64,000 nucleotides of DNA, from the NCBI GenBank assembly GCA_036345935.2, contig JADWOT020000298.1, forward strand, positions 994 through 64,993, given 5' to 3'. The first letter of the stretch is position 1. The number at the start of each line of letters is the position of its first letter. The notes beneath the pieces were generated by a model that was not told the origin of the DNA, made no database searches, and saw only the letters and a list, made by a program, of their open reading frames with translations. A program made the translations under genes and the position numbers. Below, one piece after another: positions 22,781-34,897 of the stretch. This stretch comes from Taenia hydatigena (Eukaryota > Platyhelminthes > Cestoda > Cyclophyllidea > Taeniidae).

Positions 22781-22856
22781 CCTAGGGCCCAACCAGAGCC
22801 TAAACTCGGGTCCTCTCGCATCCGTGTCGAAAGCAATGCCCTTACACCATTGAGTC
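22781..22856 (-). ncRNA. tRNA-like relic, probably tRNA-derived SINE fragment
   Basis: Read on the minus strand, the segment starts CTCAATGGTGTAAGGGCA, like a D-arm/A-box. It continues through an anticodon-like region to CCCGAGTTTAGGCTC, which sits where the GGTTCGAATCC B-box and T-loop would be. Stem pairing and the B-box are both degraded, so this is not a working tRNA. The 141-codon open minus-strand frame across this place (22646-23071) is best explained as chance. Only one copy was noticed in the window. Confidence 0.35.
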
Positions 22857-24540
22857 TTGCGATCGTGGTCAGTGAATTCGTGAATACAATTTAAGAAATG
22901 CATAATTAAAATTTCGAGGAAAAATCGGTCTCGCTGACCGAATTGTTTAGGCTTCATTTTGATCAACGTTGAATGCCAACTATTCTTCAAATTTACACTT
23001 CGTTCCAGTTGGTGTGAGACAGTGGCGTTGCTTGCCTTAATTGGATTCAGCTCATTTTTGCTCTTTGGCAAACAAAAAAATTAGGAGCAAATGAAAGCAC
23101 ATTATTACTCAAATTCATCAACGACTTAAAGCCTCGCTAACTAGACTCAGGTGAATTTTGACCCCAGCCAAAAGGCGTCACCATGTATATATTAAAAGGT
23201 GTAGCAAGAGGAGACCTTTGCGCATCAATGCAACTTCATAGGGTTTCGAGAAGTTATGCTTCTCTGCAAAAATGCCACCGTATGACATAGTTGCAAAAGT
23301 CGCTTCATTATCACCTCACATAACAACCAGCAAAGGGCTTTGGGATAATACATTATAACAACATTTGCAAATCGTGAGCTTGTAGGTGGACAAGAAGAGT
23401 GGCAGCTTCGTAGTGGGATTGACACTTCGATTACGCACATTCTCTTGCATAAATTAACCAGATAAGCTCTCATTAATTGCATTCCTCCTACTCACGTTCC
23501 AGCTGATGGTTACGCTGATATGGAGTTAGAAGACGTAGTTAGCCCACGCAGAGCGATTGCATCGCCTCCTCATGGGGCTTAATAGGTCCTATAACCTGTG
23601 TTCTAATTATGTTTTGCGGTTGTGGCCTTGGTGTCGTGGTTGCGGACACAAGTCAATCTGTGGTAGTCAAAAATACAAGATAGCACAGTACAGTCAATTA
23701 AAAAACTTGTCCTTTTGAAGGGGCGTTGCGCAGTGAACTCCACGTTAAAAAGGAGGAAATAAACGGTGATTGATGGCCTTGTTTCAGCACTAAATATTTC
23801 CACCACAAAGCTCCTATAGGCAAATGCTACAATAGTGAATTCACACAAAACGCGCAGTAAAGCGTGTGCACGACTTTGAAAACCCTTAAAGTTTGTTCTG
23901 AGTGGGTCTTGGACAGGTACACTTCTTTCTACAATCAGCGCTATGGGTTCACTACCCTAATGCCGAATCTGCACTTGCTCACATCCATCTCTTCTCTTCT
24001 AGATGTAACCAGATGATGCATATTAGACTCGTGCCATGACTACGATGAGGATTGTAACAAACGGAAGCCAAAATGCCGTGCCCACTTGGTGCGCACCAAA
24101 AAAAGAACACCCGTTATCATCCCAAACACATTTGTTTCTGCATTTAGTTGCTTCGCGAACTCTCATGCACTAATTGACAATATTTTGGTTCAGTGAACAA
24201 ATGATCATAATTTTCCTCTAATACAAATAAACACGACGAAGATTAGGGAGAGTTTTTATTCCTATCTACGTCCACAGCTGTATGTATAAGGGCGATGGCG
24301 TTGAATGGTTGATTTGTTGTGTGAAAAGAGTGAATAAATTTACGGAGATCCGAGGAGAGGCATGATCGGGGCGGTTAGTACAGAGTAGAATAGAGGGGAT
24401 GCTAAGCATTCCATGTGCTGTCATTCCGATCAGGGAAGGTCTATTCGTGTAAGTGCATGCTCTGCATTGTTGGCATAGCAGCCCATTCACTCCCTCTCCC
24501 ACTTCTTCCATCTCATCTCTCGCCCTACTCCCTCGTCTAC
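22857..24540. other. Non-coding stretch ending in a pyrimidine tract
   Basis: No gene is supported apart from the exon candidate that follows. 24489-24539 is an almost pure pyrimidine tract, typical of a strong 3' splice site. Confidence 0.35.
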
Positions 24541-24542
24541 AG

Positions 24543-24689
24543 GCAAAGGACGAGGCGAAACGGCACTTGACCGCTGGTGTGATGGCAGAAAGGCTGACCT
24601 CATCACCGACGCACTGGAGATTTAATCAAGAAACTAACTTGTGTGGTGGACTTGATAGCAGGTTCAGGTTATTTCGTAAAGATTTCTAA
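24543..24689 (+). CDS. Exon candidate after a long pyrimidine tract, unknown product
   Basis: About 50 bases of pyrimidine-rich sequence end in CTACAG (24542). The phase-0 frame that follows encodes AKDEAKRHLTAGVMAERLTS and more, open for 48 codons to TAA. Possible donors are GTTCAG near 24662 and GTAAAG near 24677. The acceptor is among the best in the window. No domain is recognised. It may share a gene with the terminal exon candidate at 26634, since both use phase 0. Confidence 0.35.
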   Translation, partial: AKDEAKRHLTAGVMAERLTSSPTHWRFNQETNLCGGLDSRFRLFRKDF

Positions 24690-26633
24690 ATAACCGATGA
24701 TGAATGCATTACTGTCGCGCCCACCGTCACTCAAATCACTTCCTATTCTGCTATCAAAGCATTCCATCATGCTATGAAAAGGATTATTTCTATCTTTATC
24801 CTTCGCAATGCACAACAATTTGTTTCTTTGCTTTCATTAAACGGCATCGTCTGTTCATTTTTTCATCCATTTTCTCGAGTTTGATTAATGGAGGGACTTG
24901 ATAAAATGCGCTCAGCAAAGCACGGCCTTACTTAAAGCTGACGTTCGTTCTTTCTCTGTTTCACTCACCTACAATTCGCAGCAGAATACTTACTTCTCTG
25001 CCTAATTTGCATACCTAATCAAAGAGGATGATACCGAATTGGAAGATGTATCTTTACGATGTCCATTTATGTATGAGTAGATATAGATAGGACAGGAGGA
25101 GACACTGAAGTATCCGCATTTCCTACGGCATGCAAACGAGCAATGTGCTCATGGCTGATGGCCAATGTCGGTGCAGCGCTTGTCACTTCCGACAAGCAGT
25201 CGAAGTGACGATGGAGCAAGCACCACAGTCGCCATTTTTCTCGTTTTCTCACCTCCTCCTGCCTACCCAATACCTCTCATTCCCCCCTTTTGTTACACCA
25301 ACCTACTCTCCTACCTGCGTTGTAGACTATTATTTGCTCTCGGTCATTCAGGAATCAATTTCATCCAATAAAAGAATGTGAATAAAAAGATGACGAGGAG
25401 GATAAAAGGCTAGATGAAAAGCGAATTTATAAACAATGGCCTAACTAATTCCTAGTAATCTCATTTCATCATTCCTTCATCATGCATTAGAGTTTCTCTC
25501 AGCCAACGGAATGCAAAGAAGGCTATTACAACTTTAGGTGCTTGGAAAATATCTATAAAAGTCAATAAAGAGCCCATTGTTGAGGTATTTGAGCTATTCT
25601 AGACCTCATTTACTTTAGTTGTGAATTCGTCTGCGCCGGCTTTTGCTCTCCCGATTTCACGGTAATGCTCATACGCAGGAAGGACCTAAATGTAGTGCCC
25701 TTAATTATTACAAATATCTTGAAAACTCATGGATGCAATTTTGAATGTTGATCTACAAAAATGCGTGATTATCATGCTTCATGTGTAGTTAGGGCGGATG
25801 AATGAAGAAATTGGGTGATGGATGGTTAGATACCCAGCAAGTGAATTGGCCGCTTTCTGGCTAAGGCAAATAAATTTTAGGCAGAAGGATTTGGAGAAGG
25901 GGGACTAAAGCGCTGTAACAAAGATATCGCCATTTTGATAGCAAAGTAGGAAGAAGACGACTTAGCTACGCATCGACTGCGGTGGTCTGAGTACCTACCC
26001 GGTGAACAGTGTGTGATTTTGGAGTAAATTTAGAGGAATGAATGGAGCATTTCGCACCAGTCATCGGCTTTGCGTGCAAATAAGAAGAGAGGTGATCCCA
26101 ATGGCATTGATTTCTCTCAGCAATTCTACTGGATGCGGCGTTTCTTTCCAATTTATAGTGGGTTCCCTTCTCACCACCACCGAAGCAGCGTCCAAGTCGT
26201 TCCTAATGGGAAGACGAAGTCACATGACTGTGACAGCATGTGCGTTGCTGACGTGCATAAAGACTGGGTGGTAATCTGTGTGGCCTGGGTACCCCGTTGA
26301 CAATCGGAAGCACAAAGTCGGGAAGTTAATTAACCTCCGATCCAACCGCGTCACTTTATTCCAACTGGAAGGGCAAAAGATTATTCCCCACTATCCTAAA
26401 TCTTTCCATACCAGAAATTTATTTGCCGAATGCTGAATCGCGCATTCACACAAACTGTGTGACCAAGGATCCAAGAACCATCAACGTCAATCTTACCGGA
26501 AAGTTCCTAAATATTTTTTATCTAGTTTAAATGCCTCTTGAACGTGGCGCACTCCCCTACCAATCATTGCTAACAGTTCACTCTCCTAGTGCCAACTGCT
26601 CACTTTCTCACCACTATTTTCCTTTTTTTCTAG
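24690..26633. other. Probable intronic region
   Basis: A second long pyrimidine tract (25230-25323, ending TTGTAG) could be another acceptor, but the frames after it are short. Overlapping plus-strand frames at 26038-26300 lack a clear acceptor. I read this as intron or spacer between the candidates at 24543 and 26634. Confidence 0.3.
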
Positions 26634-26795
26634 GCGCAGCAAGAAGCTATTACTAGCATTCGAATTGGGAACCGTGCCGTAAATTACCTTGAAAAATGTG
26701 ACAGCCGACTGAAAAAGTGCTTTAAACCGTTCGTGTGCTGCACGTTCGCAATCGACAAACCCACTCCCGGCTTAATAGCTCAATGCGTTGATTAA
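26634..26795 (+). CDS. Terminal exon candidate, Cys-rich C-terminus
   Basis: A textbook acceptor (CCACTATTTTCCTTTTTTTCTAG) leads into 53 open codons with no ATG at the start. They begin AQQEAITSIRIGNRAVNYLE, continue with a Cys/Lys-rich CDSRLKKCFKPFVCC, and end GLIAQCVD before TAA 26793-26795. It is probably the last exon of a plus-strand gene whose upstream exons are uncertain. No family is recognised. Confidence 0.38.
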   Translation, partial: AQQEAITSIRIGNRAVNYLEKCDSRLKKCFKPFVCCTFAIDKPTPGLIAQCVD

Positions 26796-28000
26796 AACAT
26801 TAATGGCTCCAACCTGCATGCCTTTATTTGCCCTGCATTTTCTTTAGCATTCTTCCCAACAAAGGTTGCTGTAGAGATCCAAGATTTATAATTTAGGTCG
26901 TCATAAACCTTAATCTGCATACATCCTTTTTAACTTTACTTTCTACCCTACATCCCTCCACCTGTTTCTAACATTCCTTTAGTTAATTGATGAAAGGGAC
27001 CCCCGTCTCCCTCGCATTATTCTATGTGAATGGAACATGCAAAACATTCGGTCACTCAGACATTATTAGGAGTCAGGAAGGCGAATGAACAACAAAGGTG
27101 GAAAATCGAACCATGAAATTATGATTAGCAGACTTTTGACGAATCGGTGAATATATAGACAAAACAGTTGAACGTTCGGACGCTACACTTCATTACATCA
27201 ACATTGATGGTCGACTTACTTCTGCGTAGATATAAAAGCACAAAGGAAGAAGGGAAAGAAATTAAAAAATGGTACTTTAAGATAGTCAAGGTAGATAACG
27301 ATGCATCCTTTCAGTACAAATGGACCGGACGTCCTCCCTCGAACCTCCTCAATTCTAAGTGCCAGCAAGTTTTATCATCCTATTCGTTCATATCCAGCAG
27401 CACTAACAACACAAAACTCCACACACAAACTGCATCGCCTGTTTCTATAGCTTGTAGCCTCAAAAGCGGTTTGAATGATTATGGTTGCGGCAACAAATCG
27501 CCCCCACGTGCAAGGCGTAGGCCGTAGGAGGCGGTTGTTTCTAGGGCGGCCATGCCCAGCGGCAAATCTTCCGAACCAAAGCTGAAGTCTATGTAGTGGA
27601 CAAACGCTGAAATATGTGTATTCACATCACAGGCCTTAAAGTCTTACAGGGTGAGTGGATCAAAATGTCATTCTGCTTCGGGTAGCCATCCCCATGTCTT
27701 CTTCCTTCCCAGATGTAAAAAGCAGCTGATGGAGTCGTAGGAGGTGTATTTATCACATACATCCATGTGAAATGCGTCTTTTAAAATGCTGTGGCGAACT
27801 AGCATGCGTTAACGAGAGTTTTATGCTCCCCTCTTCCTCGCCTATGAGTGGATGACAAAGCGCAGGTGCGACGACAATACTGACCTTCCACATTCAATGC
27901 TCTTGAAAGTGAATTATAAAACTGGCTCATGTGGTGAACCTAAGATGATTGGAGGGCCAGATTAGGATAACCAATGATAAATGTTTTTAACTAACAATAA
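26796..28000. other. Non-coding or uncertain
   Basis: An open plus-strand frame at 27168-27527 (119 codons, Lys-rich then Ser/Thr-rich) starts from a non-ATG codon and has no clear splice sites. I do not call it a gene. Confidence 0.25.
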
Positions 28001-28786
28001 CATGTGGGTTGGCAAAGAGGCAGAGGAGTTTGCCACAAGGCAGATGAGACAGGTGTTCATATGGAAGAAGAGGAAGTAGAGAAGGGAACTCGCCAGTCAC
28101 ATCTGATATGAAGTTCATCAGATTGCAGCAGACACTGAAAGTCACCGCCTTGCCTGGAAGTGCAGTGGCGGTAAAAATAATGGAAGAAGCTGATGTAGCA
28201 GGAGTCATCTATGCAATAACCGAGATAGCAGATGAATGCAAACGAGAGGAAGGCAAGAACCCACTCGAAGAAGAAGGTCATAAAAAGGGAGGGCGGAACA
28301 TCAACCGAGGCGAATGACAGTGATGGTGATGGCGGGGCAGCACTGTCGACTCCGGCCGATAAAAGAAAGGAGAAGAGGAGTAGGATAAATGTCCCTATCT
28401 CAGCGCAAAGTGGACAAGGTCACTATTACTTGGTAAAAGTAAAGGCCATCAACTCTTCCGCTGTCTGTGCAAGCAGATGTATAAACAACAGTAATAAAGA
28501 CCAAAGGGCTACTAATACCCTCATCATGATAAAAATGCCGCATAAACCAGAAAGACAATCACACCAACCTGTCACGCCATGAATTGGTGGGAATCAAACG
28601 CTTTCTCGCCCACCAATGTCTGGTAGAGTTGTTGGTAAACCTGTGCCGGTGAGGTCGTTAAAGTTGGTGCCACGCAAGTCGCCCATAGTGTTGGTGTAGG
28701 GTCATCTCCATCTGCCGTCACACGCCTTCTTTGGATGGCCACCAAAGTGGCAATCGCTGGTGATCACACAGTAAGCCTTCCCCTTC

Positions 28787-29090
28787 ATTCCTTCATTCGC
28801 CTCCTCTTCCCACTTTCCTCATCCTCCTTAATCGAATAGCCCTTCGTATCCTCTCCTTATTCTCAAAGAAACCTTTCGTTCCGCCAACCACACCACCACC
28901 TTTCTTCTTTTTGCAACCATCTGAAAGTTCAGATATCTCATAGCTCCTTTTTGCGACACCAATATCTTCTACTTCTGCTGACCGCGGCATCCGCTGCCGC
29001 AGCGAATGACTTCTAGCCAAGTCGGAGGAAGCGAGTACCTGCCAAATTTTAATAAGCTCTATATCAGACACTTCTGATGGGTTCTTTTTT
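28787..29090 (-). CDS. Basic, low-complexity coding candidate
   Basis: About 100 minus-strand codons are open, with VSDIELIKIWQ and VEDIGVAKRSYEISELSDG, then a Lys/Gly/Arg-rich tail ending before TGA. The plus-strand side is an almost pure pyrimidine tract (28779-28860), so the open frame may simply reflect purine-rich composition. The 5' border is not defined. Confidence 0.22.
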
Positions 29091-29768
29091 TTCTATTTCA
29101 ACATGACCATCTGCCTGATCTGCCTCGTGACACTCCACTGCAACTTTGGTAGCCTGCATGTCGTTGGCGTCAGTAGAAGTGTGTGTAAAGGTGGGCACTT
29201 ACCTTTCCTCAACACTATGCCCACAATTTCCGCTATAGCCCAGGCGATAAGAAATAACGCAAGCTAAAGCCGACCATGAAACCAAAACAGCAAATTGAAA
29301 GTAGGCAATGGAAAATAAAGCTGCGAAACGCGGTCAGCTTGGTCCGAGATTATGAAGCTTAGCTTAAGAAAGCGACTGATTTAATCAATCGTCTCACCAC
29401 TTGAAAGTCAGCTGCCTGGTCACTGTCATGCTACACGTGCAAAGCATGCAGACTGGGAAACAGATGTTGTCACCACAACTGAAGCACTCACTCAGTGTCT
29501 CATTACATCACAGCTTCGCCCATCTGCCCAGACGTAACGCCAGTGATAGGCATTAAAGTGACGATGCGAAGCCTGTGAGGTTCAGACTGTTATTTGAATG
29601 CCTCATACGAGGTCACTCAACACTCGAAGGAGGAGGTGGTGTGGAAGAGATGTGACAGGTGAGGCCTAATGCGTTAAAAGCAGGGAGGATGACAGTCAGC
29701 CAATCGCTTGACCCTACATGATGACAAAGTCATTGCGAGCCAAAAGGATGACGATAGTGATTTGTTCC

Positions 29769-29990
29769 TCAAGGAGCATTTTGTGATAGCCACGGAGACA
29801 CGAGTAAACTGCATGGGGTGCTAGTTTGCACGCTGGCCTTGTCAGTTAGCACAGTAATCTGTGTGCTGGAATAGTCAGTCGCCTCCTTGCCACCGTCCGC
29901 AATTTCTGGGTGTAGGAGGCTATTCAGCGTCATCGCCAGATTGCTATCGTTGCTTATCGACGGAGGCAATAATGGCAAGAAAGAATGGGG
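29769..29990 (-). CDS. Ser/Thr-rich exon candidate, unknown product
   Basis: A minus-strand acceptor ACTATCTGCAG (29991) opens 73 codons rich in Ser, Thr and Leu (for example NDSNLAMTLNSLLHPEIADG, then DYSSTQITVLTDKASVQTST) that end in TGA. The composition is that of a disordered or extracellular linker. It could lie in the same minus-strand gene as 28787-29090. No motif is identified. Confidence 0.3.
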   Translation of the reverse strand, partial: PHSFLPLLPPSISNDSNLAMTLNSLLHPEIADGGKEATDYSSTQITVLTDKASVQTSTPCSLLVSPWLSQNAP

Positions 29991-29999
29991 CTGCAGATA

Positions 30000-32900
30000 G
30001 TGTCACTATAAAGTCTATGAGAGATGTTTGTTAATCAACGTCTGTTAATCTGGTTAAATATAGCGAATTCACCTGTCTTCATATATTTATCCTTCACTTA
30101 TTTGCCTTCTTTCCATCCATATTCTGCTGCTGGGGACAATACTGTCGACGTTCAATAATTCGTCCCAAAATGCATTAATTTGTTTGCTTGGATTTTTCCG
30201 TTGTCAAAATATGCCCGAAATGGTCATAAAAGGCCCAATTCTACCATCGCACTGCCTTCAAGTCGTCGCACTTTTCTCCATCAATTCAGAATGGTAAAAT
30301 GGCAGGCATACAGGTTTAAACCTAACCATCGCCCTCCTCACGTCCTGTGAGAAGGCCAGCCCGGGTGACGTTAGCACTCTTCTGCTTGCCTTACCTTAGC
30401 CTGGCGTAGCATGCTTTGCTTTGTGTCAGTTCGCTTGGTGACGGTTGGCGATTCGGACAATCGCTGCGTTCTTAGACAACAGTGGGCTTGCGCCCCTCAC
30501 TCCACCTCCTACATGCTTTGCTTTGCTTTCCATCTTGGCCCTTGTAGGACCAGTTAAATACTTGCAGCTCGTGGACATAGTCTGAGCTGTACCAATACAG
30601 ACTACTAGATTTGGCGCACACTTAACATTCTATCCGCTACCTGTCACCGCCTTGCTTTCCCCGCCGTCCCCTTCGCTTCCCACCCATTCACCATCGCAAC
30701 ACATTATCCACACAACACCATCCGCACCATTTCCCTTGTTGCCACTAAGCCTCTTCCGATCACTAGCACTCTCATCCCCTACTGACTGGCTTCACAGTAG
30801 TATCACCCTTTGCAATGCTCCTATGCCACTATAGTGTACTTTCATCCAGATTACAAGATTAGCACTTTGTGATAGCAGCCACAACAAACCCAAGCTCCTT
30901 CAGACTGCCCACCATCTTTGCACATTCCATTGCTTCATTCGTCAAAACGCGAGTGAGTTACTTTCTTAACCACCACCACAACACAGAAAATCAGGCGCCG
31001 TTTAAGCGCTTCTGGCCAATATGGTTTTACTACTTTTTTTCTGGGCTTAAAGCAAAATTGTCATACGTTTTGTAACACAATTTATTGATAACACGCGTTT
31101 AAATCTATTTTAGGCAACGATGTTTTTGATTACAATAACTGTTATGGTTTTTAATGACTTTTCTTTTTTACCAATTTAGTTTGATTAACTGCAGCATAAG
31201 GGTGGTTCAAGGTCGTAGATGAATGATTGGTTTGTTTGCCCCGAGGCATTGTGTGTAGTTTTGCGTTTCTTCTTATTCAAATAGGTAGTTTTACTAACGG
31301 TTGAGGGCCAACTGTTATTATAAATGAGTATCTCTCCTTTCATGAGTCAGGAAAAGGTCAAAATGGATTGTTTTAGTGCCTGTGCATACGGGGTGGTTCG
31401 TAGCCGATAAATGGAAGCGTGGATGGTTGCGTGAGAAGAACTGTCGACTTGATAAGATCACGGTTAAAGTCGAAACGTATTTAAGGTCTAAGGTAAGTTG
31501 GGAGCATAAATATTTTTTGTACTCTGCATTTACTTTCCATATTATATGAGGTTTTCAAACACTGGAATTGTAGATTTAATTGCTCTCTTTTGGGAGCACG
31601 GCGGTTGTCATTGCATTGGTATTTTTATGGATTGATTGAATTTGACAAGGAAAGGGCTTTACACTTTGATTGAGATTGTCTTCTTTATTACGAAGCGCAT
31701 GCACGCTCGGCATGTGCTACACATCAATAAAGTTGATGAAGGAGAGTTGCATCTTCTGATTTTTGGTAAGGGGTTGGCCTGCTAAAGTACCTAGCTATAG
31801 ATTATGTGATTGTTTAGGTTCTGTGTCCACTAATGGGTGCGGCGATGAATTTTTCTGCTCCAGTTTGCTTAGGTGTTGCCTTGGGTAGGGATTTGCCACA
31901 AATCGATTTGTGTTTGCTGAATTACTTTTTGATGTAGCCTCTAAACCCTCTCTACTTCATGGACTATGCAACAACAAATGGGCTGAATGCTGATTCGAAG
32001 AGGAAGTGTTGAGTCCAACTCTGCTAAGTGGCGAATCTCATCACTTCACTGGCCATCTTGCCATTATTCTGCGTTTGAATTTTGAGGAGGCCAAATAAGG
32101 GGAGGAGGAGATGGCACTTATTGACGCTGGCAGTGAAATAGTAATGAAGGAAGGAGCACTAATCGTCTTATAGCCGGCTAATAGTAGTGTGGAAGGAGAA
32201 GGAATGTGGCTTACGGGAGTAAGTTGTCACTCATCCGCTCATCTACCTAAAGCGTCTTAGCTCCAAGGCGGCACTATTCTTCCATTCTACCTGGTCGCGC
32301 TGCCATCGTAGTGTTTGAGGAACCGAACTACGACTAGCCCAATCAACTATTTAATTGCCCAGATGTTTAACTACACGTGAGCTAGAAATCACTGCCGTAT
32401 TGTCTGAAGGCAATAAGGTGAGATATACTGCAAGAAGGTACTCAATTTCGCAATGAGTACTACGCTGGCCTCCAAACTATTCATTCAGTTGATAGTGTGC
32501 TCAAAATCCGGCTCCCATTGTGTGATGCAATCTAGAAGTTTCTAAGTGGAAAGAGGGATGATCGTTACCTGGGTCACTTGCTTTCAAAGCTCCCAAAACT
32601 GGAAAGCTGCCATGTTGGCGCATTTTGTATTTGTTTGGCAACCGGAAATGCTCATTTTCATTCATTACGATGGTGGCAAGTTTGATGCAATCATCTGCTT
32701 CAGACCAAATAAAGGGTGCTTAGAATCTGAAAGCTGGCCTATTTGGCCTCTTTAGCCATCGGACACAATCTGATGCAACAAGAATTGTTGTGGAAGGTTA
32801 GTGAAGGCATGACACGTGTGTGTGTGTGGTGTTTTTGGTGAAACCATTGATTGGAGTCTGTTTGCATATGGACTGGTCACCTTTGCGTGTTTTTGTTTTC

Positions 32901-34140
32901 AAATTATAAGCCTAAACATCGTGTAATTGGTTAACTAATCGGTAAAGATCTTTCTTACCGCCTTGATTAGAACGGCATGATGTGCGTGACTGGTTGAAAG
33001 CTTCGGTTTTCCGAGTTGCTGTGCACAGCATCTCCTTTTCCCGTCGAATTTCATGAGTAACTTCTACAAAGCTGATCTACTAGTCGGCCAAAGCGCTTCA
33101 TGAACTGGGAACTTTAGGAATTTGGAGAAGAAATATTCTGTCGAACATCGGTTCCTGGAAGCTTCTAGGTTGTTAGAAGGCTTCGAGCCTGAAGGCACGA
33201 CACCCACTGAAGGCGATGATTACGAGAAATCTCCCTCAAATGACTCATTAGATGGTGGAAAATATCCCTCTCGCTGAATTAACTTAAACAGGTATTTGGA
33301 AGGTTTGACGACTTTTTAGAGATGGTCAGTCAACCAATTGAGGCGACATTAGTTATTAACTTCCATGTTGAAGCCAACTAGCCAAATCCATAGCAGTTCG
33401 TGAGTGCTCACAGAAGGTCGCAGCCCAATTATGTCTAATCAAAGTCCTAAGACGGCTCCGAAACCCCTGTCCGTAAATTAAGCCTAATTAACTTTCATCT
33501 ATCTTAGGCTTTCATAGACCGTGCCGTGCTGCTATATTCAGCCACAACGCGTGCTATGCTTCATCATCTGCATGAGACGCCGGTATTCTGTCATTGATAA
33601 GTCAATTTCCTTCTTTACTTCGTGACCGAATCTCAAATTAATCTACAGCTTTCTGAGAGCCGTTGCTACTTTTCTGGATACGTTTCTGCTTTTAAAGCTA
33701 CAGTTTGGTACAAGGAACATGCTTCTCAACGCCCAAACACACGATGATCCTGGTGAGGAGATGGCAGTAGGTGCTGGTCCTAATGAATGATTTCTACTTC
33801 ATTGCAGTCATAGCTAGGAGGTTTGTTGATTACCAAATAGTTTAGCTTATTTATTAATTACTTTAGTTGCCATCATTTGATCGCACAATAGACTTGCTAT
33901 GGCTGGATCAACGGAATAATTCATTGAAGGCTTTTACAAGACCACCTGACGATGGTGAATGAAAGGAAATTAGTTGAAGGTGATGAAAGTGCAGTACTTC
34001 TGTCCGCTAATACTTTGATTTTACGCGCGAAACGGCGTCTCGAATAAACCGCTCTGAAATAACCCGGGAGAAGCTGTCCTATCATTCAGCATGGGCTAAC
34101 TTACCAAAATTCATTCAAAAATGTTTGATTTTAGTAATTT
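30000..34140. other. Non-coding stretch with simple repeats
   Basis: No gene is supported. It holds a short TTTGC microsatellite (30514-30530), a pyrimidine-rich patch (30650-30780), T-rich sequence from 31020 to 31300, and a TG run (32815-32828). Confidence 0.35.
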
Positions 34141-34142
34141 CG

Positions 34143-34897
34143 TCAGTTATAAATGCGAGAGATGAAACAAGCAGAGTGTTTGCAGAAGTAGATGGAAAGA
34201 GTGGGGTCGAGCAGCAATGTCACCGCAACTGGAATCAATACCGACAGCGGTAGAGGTGTGTTTGAGGCGTTTGCATCACCCAAATGTCCTATGTAGGCAG
34301 TCAATAAGGTGTGCCTTGACAGTGCTACACAACGGTAGAAGTATCCAGTGGATGGCTGTGAGCTTACGGCGCTCATTTGTGTAATGTTGCTTGCCGCCCT
34401 GATCACCAGTGACTCGACTGGACTGGCCCACGCCATGACCGCTGACTCTCATGGACAGTACAGCAAAATACCTGCCAGTGCTCACGTGCATGGTTGAAAT
34501 ACCAGTTCCACACAAACTACCTTTTGCAGTAGTTGGAATGCTCTTGCCAGGCAAATCTCTCTCTCTCCCACGCATAGTCCCCTTCATTCGATCCTCTAGC
34601 ATAATGCGAAACACTCTTCATACCTAATCACGACAGCGCTGAAATGGACCAATTGGAGAATTGTGCTGAGAATCTAATTAATTCGACCATTGTCGCGGGA
34701 GTGCGGATGACCTTAAAACTGGTGCCACCGAGGTTGAGGTGACAAACCAGTGTTTCTCTGGTCAAAATTGGCACTTCTAGCCTCAAACAAATATGCAGCA
34801 ATAATGCAGCACAGGGAGTCCAATTCTCTACGATTTTGTGCGTCTTCAAGCACAGGTAAGAAATTTGGCAAAACATTCGTCTCAGTTGAATAAGCAC
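34143..34897 (-). other. Minus-strand coding-like stretch with a faint FN3-like segment
   Basis: Three overlapping minus-strand open frames cover this region. One contains ISTMHVSTGRYFAVLSMRVS then GHGVGQSSRV, which looks like the last two strands of an FN3 domain (Y-x-V-x-V-x-G-x-G). Another encodes a hydrophobic run (LPLSVLIPVAVTLLLDP) that could be a membrane segment. The frames do not join through obvious splice sites. It is either a multi-exon gene end or chance. Confidence 0.2.

Noticed and set aside
22646..23071. A 141-codon minus-strand open frame
   Set aside because: It runs across a tRNA-like relic and its middle is explained by that sequence. The rest shows no protein-like pattern.
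28057..28582. Overlapping open frames on both strands
   Set aside because: The region is purine/pyrimidine-skewed, which opens frames by composition. No splice sites favour either strand.
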